DNA from: Larimichthys crocea
Lineage: Eukaryota > Chordata > Actinopteri > Sciaenidae
Assembly (NCBI RefSeq): GCF_000972845.2
Contig: NC_040028.1
Location: 7,741,198-7,805,197, forward strand
Length of the DNA stretch: 64,000 nucleotides
Direction: 5' to 3'
Part shown: positions 36,265 to 55,800 of the stretch, piece after piece
How the letters are laid out: each line of letters begins with the position of its first letter
Position numbering within the stretch: the stretch's first letter is position 1
Notes under the pieces: model-generated
Seen by the model: the letters and a program-made list of their open reading frames with translations, nothing else
Told to the model about the DNA's origin: nothing
Databases searched by the model: none
Translations under genes and position numbers: made by a program

Positions 36265-38985
36265 TTGATCTAGGTCTGCATATCCATAAAAAATCACAGG
36301 GATGGATAAATAATATGATGTATACAGTATATTATGGTATTGTAATGCAACACAAAATCTGTGTCTTTAAAGATAAATCAGACAAAAATAAAGACTCTTG
36401 TACTCATGGGTCTTTGCCATTGTGCAAATTACACTAGAGTTAGTCACCTCAGCAATATGTATTTGAACATTTACCAGCAGCCGTTTTTACTATTTTATAA
36501 TACACAAAGTATAAGAGTATTATAATACTTATATACATACACAAACCTCCAATTATAGACTGTATAGCACATATTATCCTGTTGCTGTATAGAAAGAGAT
36601 CTCTGCAGGACATCTTACCGTCACCGTCAACATTTGTATGACGGCACACAGTTGATTTCCGACTACAAACTGAATTTAATTTGAGTTTCAGACATATCGT
36701 AGTTTATGACAAAGCATACAGCCATTTATAGAAAAATGGTAAAGCATATCTTATATGCAATCCCATTTTACTACATCTTCTAAGAACTTAGAATGTTTAT
36801 GAATTCATCTGTATCATTGGATGGATTGCTTGTGTTAAATTGGAGTCATTTGGGACAGACATGGCTGTCCTTGCATCAAGGACCCCAAGATTATTTCTTT
36901 TGCACCATGCAGTTAAAGACCTATATGAGGTAAAATATTGAGCATGTTACAAAATGCCAACTACACTTTTACTGCATTTCAATCAAATTTCTCAAGTAGT
37001 TTGTAAAAAATAACAACAGTAGAAACACTTGTGCAATGAAATGCAATTTAGTACAGCAGCAGTGCAGTAAATATTTAGATGTTCAGGCTGTGCCGGAGGG
37101 GTGTTAATTAAACTCTATAATAACTTTCAGAAGGCAGCTTATTGATTGCATTAGATTGCATTACACTGAATCAAACGTTTAACACACAACTCAACTCCTG
37201 ACCACAAAAACTCAGAGCCATGACATTTTATGGCTGGCCCCTGAGCAGCTCATGGTTCAGATATGCTGCTATCTCACGAGTTGGAGCACTACAGAATCTG
37301 CTGGGTGAGGGAGTTCTCATCCTCCCATCCTTAGTCAGCTGGGATAGGCTCTAGCCCCACTGTGACCCTGATGAGGATAAGTGGTTATAGATAATGGATG
37401 GATGAAGTAAGTTCTCCTCCCAGCCATCAGAACTGCACTGATTACATCTTGATTCATAACTCAAGGTGCAAACACTAACAAACCAAATGAATGTCCCATG
37501 ACCAGTACCAAATTTTATCAGTATAGGTCAGCATGTGGAAGGGAAAAAAAGCTTTGCTGAAGACCAGAAAGATCTCTTTTGCAAAGAATAAATAAATCTG
37601 GTAAGGAATTATTAGAAACAACATTTGGATTGCTAGGCTGTGAAAAATCTTCAATCATGCATCTTGCTGTGTCCTTTTAGATAGATCTTTACTTCATCAG
37701 TGAGATGTCACGCATTGACTATTCGACCTGTTACCTTCAGGAAAAGGGCAACGGGACATCTAGATCAAAATAGATTTATTCACAACAGGGCCGGCATGTA
37801 AAAAATGTCCTAGAAATGGTCTTAAACTTTGAGTTCAAAAACTTCATAGTGGACTTTGTAGAATATCAAAGTCGGATTCATCAGTGCTGACAGCAGTGAC
37901 TCCTGTTTGTAAGGTGGTCCTATTAAATGCTTGCATGTACATGTCTTTTCAACTCATGTTCAAATCAGATAATATAATTTGCACTGTATATTTAATAAAA
38001 GACAAAAAGAAAAAAGATAATGTGCACATGTTAAAAGTAAACATTTGGTTGTATACATGCTAAATCCATCATGTAATGATCTTTTAATGATGTTCAGGAG
38101 ATTCTGCATTGGTAAAGTCTTATTTATTTATTTATATTTTTTTATCAACTCATTGTCATACACTTCCAAAATATGATGTGTAGCTGCCTCTGCTGGTCTA
38201 TATGAGGTGCTATCTGGAGCTTTCTGCACTAAAATTTCCAATTATTCTCATTAGAGAATAATATACTTACTTACCTAGATCTGAACCTTGTAATGCTCGC
38301 CCATGTCTTTTACAAACAGTTACTAATGCTGCCCTCAAGATGGTGCTAACACTTCAAATATCAGTGCTAATCATTTTTGGCTGAGGACACAGTGAGTTCA
38401 GCAGCTAACATTGTCCCTGTGTTTACTATGTGATGATGTAGATGTAGGTTGTAAAGCTGAACAGGCATGCTTTTATAATCACATAAAGGTTTTGTAGTGT
38501 TTTCATAGTTAATATAAAAACCTTGCTGTATTTGGTTGGTTGATGTTTCATTTTGCATTTGTGTGCCACACTAGAGCCCCAGAATCAGTGAAAAATAGAC
38601 TTCAGTCATCAACCTGGAAATACATTAATACTTAATGAAGCATCAACTACATAAAGTCCATTGTGTGATTAGCATGTTTGAGCTGTAATAACTTGAGCCA
38701 CCATATTTTATATCTGTTTGATTAAAATCCATCTGACTAGGAGAAAAATCAACCAGAAGTGATTCATATAATATACTAGAGCTGAAATATTTCTACAAAT
38801 ATGTTTTTTTTTTTTTAAATTTGATAAATGTTTATTCTACAATAGCTGCTATGTATTACGGAAAGAGCAGCATAAACCGGTCTTGTTTTTTTAAAATGTG
38901 TTTGTCATTTTTAAGTTCTCTAAGTAATGTAAATGTAAATCATCGACAGTCAAAAGTAAAGACAAAAAATTCCATACATCCAATT
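36265..38985. other. Spacer between hnmt copies A and B
   Basis: No coding exon. It contains the repeat fragment at 37320-37412 and otherwise AT-rich DNA. With the stretch on either side, this separates the two hnmt genes by about 4 kb. Confidence 0.55.
37320..37412 (+). repeat. Teleost interspersed repeat, tail fragment
   Basis: GTCAGCTGGGATAGGCTCTA, CTGTGACCCTGATGAGGATA and ATAATGGATGGATGAAGT make up the same repeat tail as at 36.2 kb, better preserved here. Confidence 0.65.
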
Positions 38986-38990
38986 TTCCA

Positions 38991-39450
38991 TTTATTTCTA
39001 TATTTCATTTTTAAGTAATGTGATCCAGTGAGCAGCAGTGTTATGGGTAAGGCAGCACAGCCAGCCAGCTGTAGCCCATAAAAATGACATGACGGGAGAA
39101 TCTGAAACTGATGAAAATTCTGATCTTTACATTTTGTTTGGGTGGCTCATGACAATGAAATAAAAATAAGCATAAGACACTTTCATTTAGCCCAATTTGA
39201 TTAGAACATTATACATAATTAATAAATAATACTGGTATCTACACAAAATAACTTCCTGTATAATCAAAACAGACTTCCTGGAGATCAGGTTCAGTTAGTG
39301 TGGAAGCAGGACTGATCATGTAAAACAAGACATTTTCCACATAATCTAAAATCTTCAATTTGAAACAATCACTCTGTTTAAACAGAGTTTAGTAGCTATA
39401 AACAACTATGTTATGAATCTACTGCATTTTTCACTTTCAATTTCACTATA
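38991..39450 (-). other. hnmt: hnmt copy A probable 3' UTR with AATAAA
   Basis: The first clear AATAAA downstream of the stop codon lies at 38996-38991 on the minus strand, giving a 3' UTR of roughly 450 nt. The poly(A) site is inferred. Confidence 0.4.
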
Positions 39451-45726
<6,276 letters not shown>

Positions 45727-46379
45727 GGCAAGTTATCTGGCAAAAAAAACAAAAACAAATAGTGAGCAAATATTTCTACCAACAGCTATTGAGGTTGAAA
45801 TAGTAATCTGCAGAATGTGTGTGTCATTATTGTGCAGGAAATTCCAGTGGGAGACGAACAAATAAACAAAGTTACTCAAATATTTTCTTTGTTGTTAACT
45901 TTTCTTTGTTGTTAAAGATCAAGTTCTAACTATTTCAGCTGAAAGGTCACAGGATCTCACTGACGCAAGGGGAGTCTGACAAAAACACAAAGAAACATGA
46001 CATGCAGTTTCTGCACCTGGCTTGACCAGGGGCTCTCCAATTTAAAGTTATATAAGTAAACTCCTCATAAAAACATTTTTCTCAAAGGAAAAATACAATA
46101 TAGTTATGTAATGTAATGTTAATAGGTGTAATGGATACATTTTCCACATTTTAAAAACTTCAAACCACCACATGCAGACAATGAACTGTCATATTTCTCA
46201 TTCTAATATTGTTTGTTATATTCAAATGAATTCATACTAGGTTTCATTTCCACATTTTGCATTGTACTTTAGTTTATCTTTAGTCTAGTCTATCTTTAGT
46301 CAGCCTCTGCAGATTGATTATTTATTTTTCAGTCATCACAGGCTTCTGCTGCCCTCAGTGGGTTTAAACCTGTTGCTCG

Positions 46380-46800
46380 AATATCCACAAGTCATGAAGC
46401 GAACTTCAGTCTGAATGTTATTATTCACCGTGTCTGCACCTGCTGAGTCACGTCTACGCAACCATGTGAGATCCGCCCGTGTGTTTAGAGAAATGTCTCC
46501 AAGCAAAGCGGAAACAGAAAGCAGCCGTCACACAGAATAATAAAGAGCCCCTCGATTCCTTCGACGTGTTTACAGCCCATCGCAGTTGTCGTTTGCTCAC
46601 TGAACATTACAGTCCTTGTTCTGCTTCGTATTCATTGTGCATTGTGCTGTGCATGAGACAGAAACGCGACGTTTTACACTTACACGTAGGTCCGGAGTGC
46701 AGGAGTGAGTGTATCCGAGAGAGATCTGCAGGCTGCAAGAAGAAAAACCCTCCCACAGCCTGGTTTGAAGGAGGGCCAAGACACCAGAGCAAATCCACAT
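46380..46800 (-). promoter_or_regulatory. Candidate CpG-rich promoter and first exon region of hnmt copy A
   Basis: This stretch has far more CpG dinucleotides than the AT-rich DNA around it and includes an AP-1-like TGAGTCA near 46444. It lies about 0.7-1 kb upstream of the copy A start codon. The start-codon exon begins at a splice acceptor, so a non-coding first exon must exist upstream; a CAG/GTGCAG donor on the minus strand near 46441 is one candidate, another lies near 46016. No transcription start can be proved. Confidence 0.35.
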
Positions 46801-46938
46801 CAGTCCAATGCCAACACAGTCTTTTAAGGACTGCTAAGTAATTTAAACACACAAAGTAGATTACTACTGCATATTTACAAATGTAAACAAATGCATAATG
46901 AAATTATATAATATATAGATATATAATGCACAATGAAG

Positions 46939-46939
<1 letters not shown>

Positions 46940-47005
<66 letters not shown>
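46940..47005. repeat. TA and GATA microsatellites
   Basis: A TA run of about 30 bp is followed directly by about nine GATA units. Confidence 0.97.
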
Positions 47006-47054
47006 TGATTTAATATTGCTATTTAGATATTGCACCTATATTACATTTAATCAG

Positions 47055-47344
47055 CGTGTGTGAGGAAAAACTAGCTATTGACTAGCACACAAATTTCATT
47101 AAATCTTGCACAAACATTTCTATAATATAGTCAAACTGCTTTCCTAAATGTAATCTGCAACTGTACAATGTATAACTATGACTAACAAGATGATAATAAT
47201 TGTAATCTGTTGTTTGAGCTACACAGACAAGTAAACAAACATGTAACTGGTTTAATACAAAGCTAGTCAAATGCACCAAGAATAGTGGGCAAATTATCAC
47301 ATTAGATGTGTTCTCTTTAATCAAATGAAATATGGAAGAATGCG
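47055..47344 (-). repeat. Dispersed repeat copy 2
   Basis: Reverse complement of the repeat at 5573-5850, with only a few substitutions and one small indel. It has one copy of the GTGCTAGTCAATAGCTAG terminus and no palindrome. Confidence 0.85.
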
Positions 47345-47349
47345 ATGAG

Positions 47350-47940
47350 ATAAGACCTGTGGTGGTTTAATGGGATACATTGCAGTGTTACAAGGCAGGC
47401 AATCATCTAAGCCAGAAAGGCAGTCCAAACAGACAAACACATCAAAATAAGGTTAGGCAGTCCAAGCATCAGACAGAGGGTCAGGCAACAGTGGGAACTG
47501 TAGTGGGATGTGGGAAAGGTCAGGTTAGGGATGAGGGGAAAGCAGGGCAGATGAGGTAAAGTGGAAAAATGCATCTGCTGAATGGTAGAATCTGGTGGAT
47601 ATTAGAAGAAAAACACATTGATGGCATTAAAATGGAAGAGGGGGAGGTAGAAAGAAAGCTAGACGACTGAGCCAGTGGTTTATATTAGCTGTACTGTGGT
47701 ACTGTATGAATGTGCTGCACTTAAAACTCGCTTGACTAAAAGCAACATTGCCTAGAAATTACTAGTTTTTTGTGATCTAGCGCAGTGGCCCAGTTTCTGA
47801 GTGTAATATATGGACAGATCTACACTTTTTTTGTCACGATTATATTACTTGACATAAACCAGTGAGTCAACAACTTTACAAACAGACAAACATAAGTCTG
47901 TCATTTTCAACAACACAAGACATAGCAGCCAGCAAATATT
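47350..47940. other. Spacer, probably repeat-derived
   Basis: 47390-47560 is G/A-rich with the word AGGCAGTCCAA repeated (at about 47419 and 47455), suggesting mobile-element remains. No gene. Confidence 0.4.
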
Positions 47941-47945
47941 GTTTC

Positions 47946-48400
47946 CATGTCCAACAGCACAAAGCCCAGCTCTTTCAAGTCTTTTATTTCACAAAGCTCT
48001 TGCGAATGACTTAATGTCAGTCTCAGATTTACTCTTTTGCTTGGTCACTCTTTCATTTTCTCTTCTTAGCTTAGCTCAACATCCTCTTCTTGTAACTATA
48101 TCTATAGAAGCTGTTGAGTCGGATTATATTGCTCCAGAACCAGGCACCACTGGCTCCACTCCCTGTCGGTTTTTCCTTCACCCCAAGCCAAAAATCCTCC
48201 ATCCCATTGGTCCAAAATGCCTGTGGTACAAACACTGTTTGCTTTACTGCCCATCACTTTAGTCTGTGTTATGTACCTCTTGTGCAGAAACAGCCATAGG
48301 CCACAGGGAATGAAAGACACACCATTCACCTGATTACACGTGAATGTAGCATTAAAATGATTTAAAATCAGTTATTTTATGGTAGAAAAGTTACACATTG
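47946..48400 (+). repeat. Dispersed repeat, second copy
   Basis: CTTTTATTTCACAAAGCTC and CAGTCTCAGATTTACTCTTT match the minus strand at 44372-44580. The 3' part ends GTTACACATTGTTGCTTTGA, close to CTACACATTGTTGCTTTAAC at 44771. Confidence 0.7.
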
Positions 48401-48404
48401 TTGC

Positions 48405-51400
48405 TTTGAGCAATCCATCATGTCAGTTTGACTTTTGTCACAGATACATCTTTTTGTTGCATATCAACACAGTACGATGCTGCACTTCTGCATCACTACA
48501 CAAATAAAAAGGTAACTTTGACAGGAATAAAATCTGACAATATTTACTCAAGCATCAGCAAGATGAGAAAACTCTCACTGTATGGAAAACAATGCCTGTA
48601 ATAGGCTGTAATGCCTAAAGAGATTTTAGCACGCTTTGATATTTTCAGCAGGAAAGACTATACTTTCACAACAGATGGTGGTCAGTTTGGGATAAGACTG
48701 TATGGTTTAATTTCAAGGAGAGGGTGAAGGGAATGCCATGTCTCTTGGCTTGTCCATGACTTCCAGATTTCCCAGTTGTTATAATGTCAGACAGGAATTA
48801 GGCCAGGAACCCAAATTAGACTGTAATTAGGACACAGACCTCATCTGATAAGGTTTTAATCTTGGGAGTGAATCCCGGGAGGAGTTTTTAGTCAGATATG
48901 ATTTAGTAGCCAGTGGTCCATAGTGTAGTTGTTTAGATAAAAGACCATAACAATATCCATTTTTAGACATGTGCATGGTGAATATTTCTCAAGGACCTCT
49001 GTGAATCCTCGGGACACTGTGATCTTCATATCTCAACTGATGAGCCCTCAGACTGACCTTGTTTTAGGACTTTGTCATATCTTTTCAGCTTTACCTGGAG
49101 ACTGCAGCCATTCTACTCAAGTAAAAGTAAAAGAGTTTTTTCTTTTTTCTTAATTTGATCTGTACAGTCCACGAAATAAAGAATCGCCATTAGCTTTTAA
49201 CAGAACAAAAGAATTTGTAGATCAATCTGTTCCTGTGTTGTTCATTTGATGAAATGCAGAATACAGAATACATCATATTTTCACCACCTTTTATTGCAAC
49301 TTCCTATTTTCTTTTTCGAAACATTAAACCTTCATCTTGTATTAAAAATACTGTCACAGAGAATTTCAACTACAAACACATCATAATACATGATTTTGTC
49401 CTCACTCAGAGTTCAAGCCAGACAGAACTTCAAAGTCTATTTATCAATTACGTAAGCTTGCACTATCTTATCTATTCGACCTCGATGTTCTCCGTGTGCC
49501 ACCTACGTGCTCTCAGATCACAGGGTGCCGGCCTTTGTACAATTCAGAACAATTGTTCCTAAAACCTCTGAAGACAAAGTGGGTTGAAAAGTATTTTTCA
49601 CCCAAGCTTCACACTCATGGGAATGAACTGATGAAGTATACAAGATACTCACTGAGAGATCAAAGTAAACAGCTGTCTCTCTCGCTCTCTCATTCTCTTC
49701 TGCACATGGACACACACTGTTGTGCATATAGGACTTTGCTACTTCTTTTGTTTGAATGATTGTATAATGCCGTAAACAGCAAGGTCATTTATAACAACAG
49801 TCTACAGCCGCAGCGATGCAGCTCTGAGGCTGTTCTTAGGTTGCCTCGACCATTGTCATATATTTCCAGCTGGTAACCTCTGTTGCATGGCTTCCTTTCT
49901 GTCTTCCTGTTGTCCTCTGGTATCCACAATTGATGTTTAATAAGAGTTCAATTCAATAAACAGAGCCCTAAAAGTATTTTTCTAGTTTCCAGTGACAGAT
50001 TCATTTTGGGAAGCAGAGTGATGAAAACTGAGAATTTCATCACTCAGTGTTTTGGTGCACACAAGCACATAATAAATCAGTAATAAATTATAATAAACAT
50101 TCATTCTTTTAAAAGGTTATGTATTGGTCTGACTAAATATTCATTAAGCCCCACTCTGCTCTATCAAAATGCAGCATGCTCAATTTTATTAGAATCTAGC
50201 TTGCAGTAATAGATGAGCCTGATTAAAACTAGACCGCCATTGTCAAACTGTTCACATAGCTTCACTAAAAACCTGCAAATATGTCTTGAGAGCTACTAAA
50301 ATGAGATGAATTGGACATGACAAGATCAGCCTACGTCTTTGCCACCGATCAGATGGCAATGACACAAGCATTTGAATTCAACCTTCTCTTAAACAAAAGT
50401 GACAGTCTTAAATAAATGAATTAGATGAGACAAAAGATTTAAACACTGTTTCCCCCCACAGCCTGCAAGCATCCTGGGATTATCAGACCGGGAATCTGAC
50501 TGCAGGGCAAGATGAATCTTATCAGCTGCTTATATATTCTGGGCTCTGCCTTGGAGTCGGTATCAGTAATTACAATTTATCAGGACTTGAGAGTCAAGGA
50601 GCTGATGAAGATCACAGCAGGAGTAGAGCATCTCACTTGAACATATTTCACTCAGTCTGTGCAACAAGGAGGAAAGAATACAGGGTTTTATTTTCACATG
50701 GTTCCACAATTTATTTGCATTTTTGTCCAGCTGTCCATGTACACACAATAGTAACACAAATAGCATGGTACTGTAAACAATGAGTGAGCATACCTTTAGA
50801 TTTTCTTGAACATAACCCAATAGAATTTCTCTCAGCAGGTCAGAAGTGATCTGTTCTCTGTTTTATAATGGAGATGTGCCTAGATGATTGTTAATTAGTT
50901 GATCATGTTAATTATAAATCAATGGTATTTCACAATTGGATCTTACACTGACTTTGCTGGCCAAATATTAGAAACACTGCCAAAAAGAAACTACTCAAAA
51001 AAATGTTTGGCATCATGTAAAACAGGATCTTTGCAAGGCCACTCTGAACACTTTCTGCCAAAATGGATCAAGCATGCCTACATACAATCAGCTGTTGAAA
51101 TACAATTGTTACAATGTGTAACAACGATATTCACACAACCATTAAGATTATAGATTTATTGTTAAAATACATTCAGAAGGAGGTCAGATAACACAAGACC
51201 AAATCTTCAGTGTGCAGAGGCAGAAAGTAAACCCTGGTCAGTGCCAAAAACCACAAAGTATTAGGACCCTAATTCCTCCTCGCCTGTGTAGCATGAATAA
51301 CGCAATGAAGGATGCATGTATAAATTATGTTTAAATAAGTGTTTATGGTCCATTACTGTGCTTTGGGATGATATTCTGGCACTAAAATTAATGGATGTCT

Positions 51401-52170
51401 TGTGCTGTAAGTGGAAATGTGAAATAAATTCAGGGCTGAATTAAATATTTTACTTTTGTGCATGAGTTAGAGAAATAAAAATAAGAGATGGCTCTCTTAA
51501 TTAATATGTGCTCACAAATATTTGGTATTTGCTGTTTTTCATGGTTTGAGCCCTGCTTTTGTGGTGCGAAAATGAAAGTGAATAAAAAAAACACAAGACT
51601 GTCAAAAACTATATTTTCTCCTTGCTAATAGCTGACTTTGTATTTGGGTGTAATGGTAGAGAATAAATTGTGTTAAATGAAAATGAAACGTGGCATTATT
51701 GTTAAAAAAAAAAAAAAGGGAACGCATATTTTCTCCAATGGATAATTCTTCTAATTTCTATTCTTGTATCTGTTTTGGTGACCAGTGCATTTTTATTTAG
51801 TATTTGATGGAAAACGTTTGTATGAGGTATGAACTTTATCATGCTGGTATTTGATACATTGTGTTAAAGGTCTGTGTATGTTATTCTCGACTGCATTTGT
51901 CGCCATGTTTCGTTTTGTAATTTAGTCCTCAGTGGCAAAGAGTCTTAGGTGAATTAGGGAGGAGAAATTACTGCATCATAGTATTGTTAAATTCAAGGCA
52001 AACCTGCGTTTGGTTTCCACATATACACCACATATGACATCATCAACAAAACACAATCTGACAGCAACAACTTGCATTACACTGAAATCACTAGAAAAGT
52101 CATTTGAAAGGAAAACAAAAAAGAAAGAAGAAACAAAAGTGAATCAGCACTAACGTAGTGCATAGAGCAT
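48405..52170. other. Spacer between thsd7b and hnmt copy A, no gene seen
   Basis: No coding exon recognised on either strand. Mostly AT-rich; a CT-rich tract near 49675-49695 and an A tract near 51704. Confidence 0.5.
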
Positions 52171-52174
52171 CTTG

Positions 52175-52792
52175 TTTATTCTCAGAAATTCAAAAAAAGG
52201 CTGTTTGTTTACCCAAAAGGCTTGTGACATTTCCCTTTACAAAGATCCAGCACTGATGAGACAAAGTCAAATGTCAAATGCTTCTGTTGTTCCACCTTTG
52301 AATGTCATGGGTGACTGCTGACTCGAGATGTTTCGTCTCCCTCACAACACAAATACGAGACAAGTAACCAGGTGGTCTCTCTGATTCCTGACACACGAAA
52401 AACTCCAAAATCCACTTCGTCTTTGCCCTCTTCAACAGTGCTTCAATTGTGTTCACATTGCTAGCAGTTTTAAAAAAAAAAAGAAACCAGAGGTCCATTT
52501 ATTTTCTATGTCTAGAGACCTTTTTCTGTCATTTTCACCATGTTCTGCTTTGGTTCCTCTTTTGCGTGGAGGACAGTTTTGCTGCAGCCAAAAATCTGGA
52601 CTACAGCAAATCATGCTTGAGCATCGCTTGTTTGCTGCATTTTTGCAAGACAAGTGCCACGACAGCGAATTGTCACCAAGCTCAAACTTTCCAACAATCA
52701 GTAGTATGCGATGGACGTGCTTGCTAACAATCTGAACGCAGTCAGGAGTCTGTCCGAGACCGAGCGCGTCCTTTTGAGGTATTGCATTCTGG
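52175..52792 (-). other. thsd7b: thsd7b 3' untranslated region (probable) with AATAAA signals
   Basis: Downstream of the stop codon, AATAAA occurs on the minus strand at 52503-52498 and 52180-52175. Either could end the transcript, giving a 3' UTR of about 0.3 or 0.6 kb. The extent is inferred; no transcript evidence is available. Confidence 0.4.
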
Positions 52793-52874
52793 TTACATAT
52801 CCATGTCACCATCATAGGCCAGGGTCAAGGGTTTCTGCGGAGGAGGAGACGTCTTTGTGGTTTTGGATGGCTTA
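52793..52874 (-). CDS. thsd7b: thsd7b terminal coding exon, cytoplasmic tail and stop
   Basis: The acceptor is a long T tract ending TTTCAG. The exon encodes KPSKTTKTSPPPQKP and LTLAYDGDMDM, then TAA at 52795-52793. The acidic C-terminus is the hallmark of THSD7 proteins. Confidence 0.9.
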
Positions 52875-55800
52875 CTGAAAAAAAAAAAATAGACAAGAAT
52901 GAAGAGCTGACAGGGTATCTGACTTAGCAGCACAGGCAAACTTGATTTCAGTCTTTACAAAGAATTCCGAAGAATTGTGAGGAGTATAACTCATACTTGA
53001 CATGGTTCTTTTTGGATTCAAATAGTTAGGAATAAGCTTTGCTTCTCAGTGTTCAGTGTGTTGACCTACAATGGAGCTTTTATTCTTAAAAACTGCACAA
53101 TTCACAGTGAGGAATATCTAAAAAAAAAAGTAATATGGTACATACCAGACCAGGAATGATAATGCAATAATGAAGAGTATTAAGATGAATCCAACAGCAG
53201 TCACGGCGTACACCCACAGTTTTATTCTTCCATCTGTGCAAATCAAAAAGCAGTTTTAAGCAAAGTTTTAAATATTTGTACGCCTGTATCTTTTGTCTGG
53301 AGATCTTTAGAACTTTATTCTAACGGTTGAGAATAAAGAATCAGATTTAGTTTACATAGATACTGCAGAAGAACAACTAGGATTTCTTGACATTTTTATG
53401 GTCCATTGACTTTGTTCCATTTTCTTTTTTCACAGCATATAATGATGAAGTAAAAACATTGACCTAGAATGAATTCCACCCATGGCCCAGTGATCTCAGA
53501 GTTACAAAGGGTGGCCCAAAGGCAGGAAAGATATCAGGCATGCTGCTCGAGCTGTAAAGATGATTTCCATTTCAGTACCTGGGCCAACAGGTCGTAAGGT
53601 CCACTCATTGAAGAGATCCTGTGCCTGAGATGGTCCGGGTTTTAATCTTCCAGAGTTGGTTTTCACATCAGCTTTCTTGTTGTTGTCCACCCCCGGGGTT
53701 CTTGTGCAGTAGTCCAAAAAGCCATGCGTGGTCATCACTTCAGTGTAACCCTTCTCACACCCACACACTCCGCTCTGCATTGGGGGGGAGGAAGCCAGGA
53801 GAACATCATTTACAGCCAACACAACAACATGACTGCAATCGTTACTTTCCCAACGATACAAAACCCTGCTGAAAAAACAGTCTGCCAATAGAAGGTATTC
53901 TGCTTTACTCTTTCTGCTCTCAACCATATTTATGCAGTCTGTGCTATGAACACATGTTGATTGATCCTCACCCTGACATTAAACTGTGCTCCACAGGGGG
54001 TAGATTACACCAACACTACAAAGTTATTTCAGTTGCATTAAGCATCTAATGCTATGAAATAAAATCACAAACCGAATGGAAATGAACAGAATATAAGGTT
54101 ATTGTCCATCAGAGTGGAAAAATGAACAAATATGACAAGATATACAAGAAACCACTGGCACAAACAAAAGAATATTGAGTTTACTACAGTTTGCAAGCAA
54201 AAATTACAGATAACCTATGTAAAACAAGGCATTAAAGATGAAAATACAACACAAAATACTGTGTGGGAGGATTTGGGGCTTAGTTGTTTTTAATTTAATG
54301 ATGATTGTACTTGAAATAAAATACCTATTTAAGGTTTAAGGTTGCAAAATGAACTCTGTAGCACCTTCAGAGTCTCAAACTTGGAAAACAGAGGATACAA
54401 CAGTCTGTAAGAAAGCTTAAGGCTTTATCGCTTGTTCTGACAGTGTGCACCTCTTTGAGCTTCATCTGGGGCTTCCCAATTATTTTTGCTGCCATTGCCA
54501 ACTGTTCTAGCCAGCTTATTCCACAACCTGTTGTTTAGGTGAAATGCCAAGTGGAATGTTAAAATCGGGTCTCAAACTGTTTCTAAAACTGACTGACTTG
54601 AAAACTGTCATGAATCCTAAGATGATGAAGCTGTTCTGTAAAGGCTTCAGCTATTGTTGTGCATTTTAAGTGCGATTACATGGAGGGCACTCAGAGGGGC
54701 AGTAAAACTTCAAGTTCAGGCTATTCTTTGTCATTTTCATGGCTGCTTGTGTGCAGCTTCCCCCCAGCTAACTGACAGTGAGCCCATATTCATTGGTATT
54801 AATGTTATTATCCTTTAATGGAAATTAAAAATGTCATAGGTCAAATCCAATCCATTAAAATTCTTGCCTGTATGTGGTATCAGCATGAAAACAGAAGAAA
54901 AAAAACACAGTGAGAATTAAAGAGATCACAGCTGCCTGATCAAAGAACAATGATCTTACCGGTGTGCAGTGTGAGAAGGGTTTAGTGCACGGAGGATGGC
55001 AGTGTCTGACCGTGGTCGGCCTTTTCTGTGGGAAACACCCCCCTGGAGAAAAACAGCAGGTTCTTATTTCGGGTTCCTTTACTCATTGATCACTAAATTA
55101 ATGTACTGTCACACCTGATTAATGCGCTCAGTTGCCTATCAGGGTCCCTGATCAATCTGTGAACATTTTAATTCCAACATGGAAAATTGCATGTCAAAAT
55201 ATCAAAGAGTAATGCCTTGGGTTCTTGCCTTCTTTGCAGAGGGAGGTTATTCCTTCTGAGCTCATATTTGCCAGAAACGCTTCCTTACAGCGATAAGATC
55301 ACATTCAGCCACTATTTACGGCACATCACGCTCACCTAAAGCTTTCGTTCCCACAGCGCTATTACCTTTGTTCTGCTTTCTCGACGCCTGCTTTACTTCC
55401 CACAAATACAAATGAATGATTATATTTATATGGATTGAAAGCCTCCCAGTGCAGAGTCTGGCTTATTGATTACTTATGTTAAAAGGGAGAGGAGAAATCA
55501 ATAGAGGCTGCACTGAGAATAGGCAGATCAAATAAGGTGTTAAATTAAACTAGAACGCTATACTAAAATTATTATTTGCGTGTGTGAGAGTATAAGTTCA
55601 CACTGCAGGCCGTCATGCACGATATTAAAATTTTTGTTTTTGCAGGGTGTAAAGTAACAGTTCATATCAACTGTAGGATATAATGAACTAATATTGTAAA
55701 CTGATATTAACAATTGCAAAAGACATCACATCTGTTTTTGTATCCACCCTTCTCACTTGTTTCCACATGTTTCAATTATCTTCTGAGCCATCGAGGGAAT

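Noticed and set aside
46479..46841. 120-codon plus-strand frame in the CpG-rich block
   Set aside because: Low-complexity mix without family match. High GC lengthens chance frames, and the block is better explained as an hnmt promoter region.
52453..52815. 120-codon minus-strand frame overlapping the thsd7b stop
   Set aside because: Wrong frame for the terminal exon, whose correct frame ends in the THSD7 tail DGDMDM; the rest is 3' untranslated sequence.
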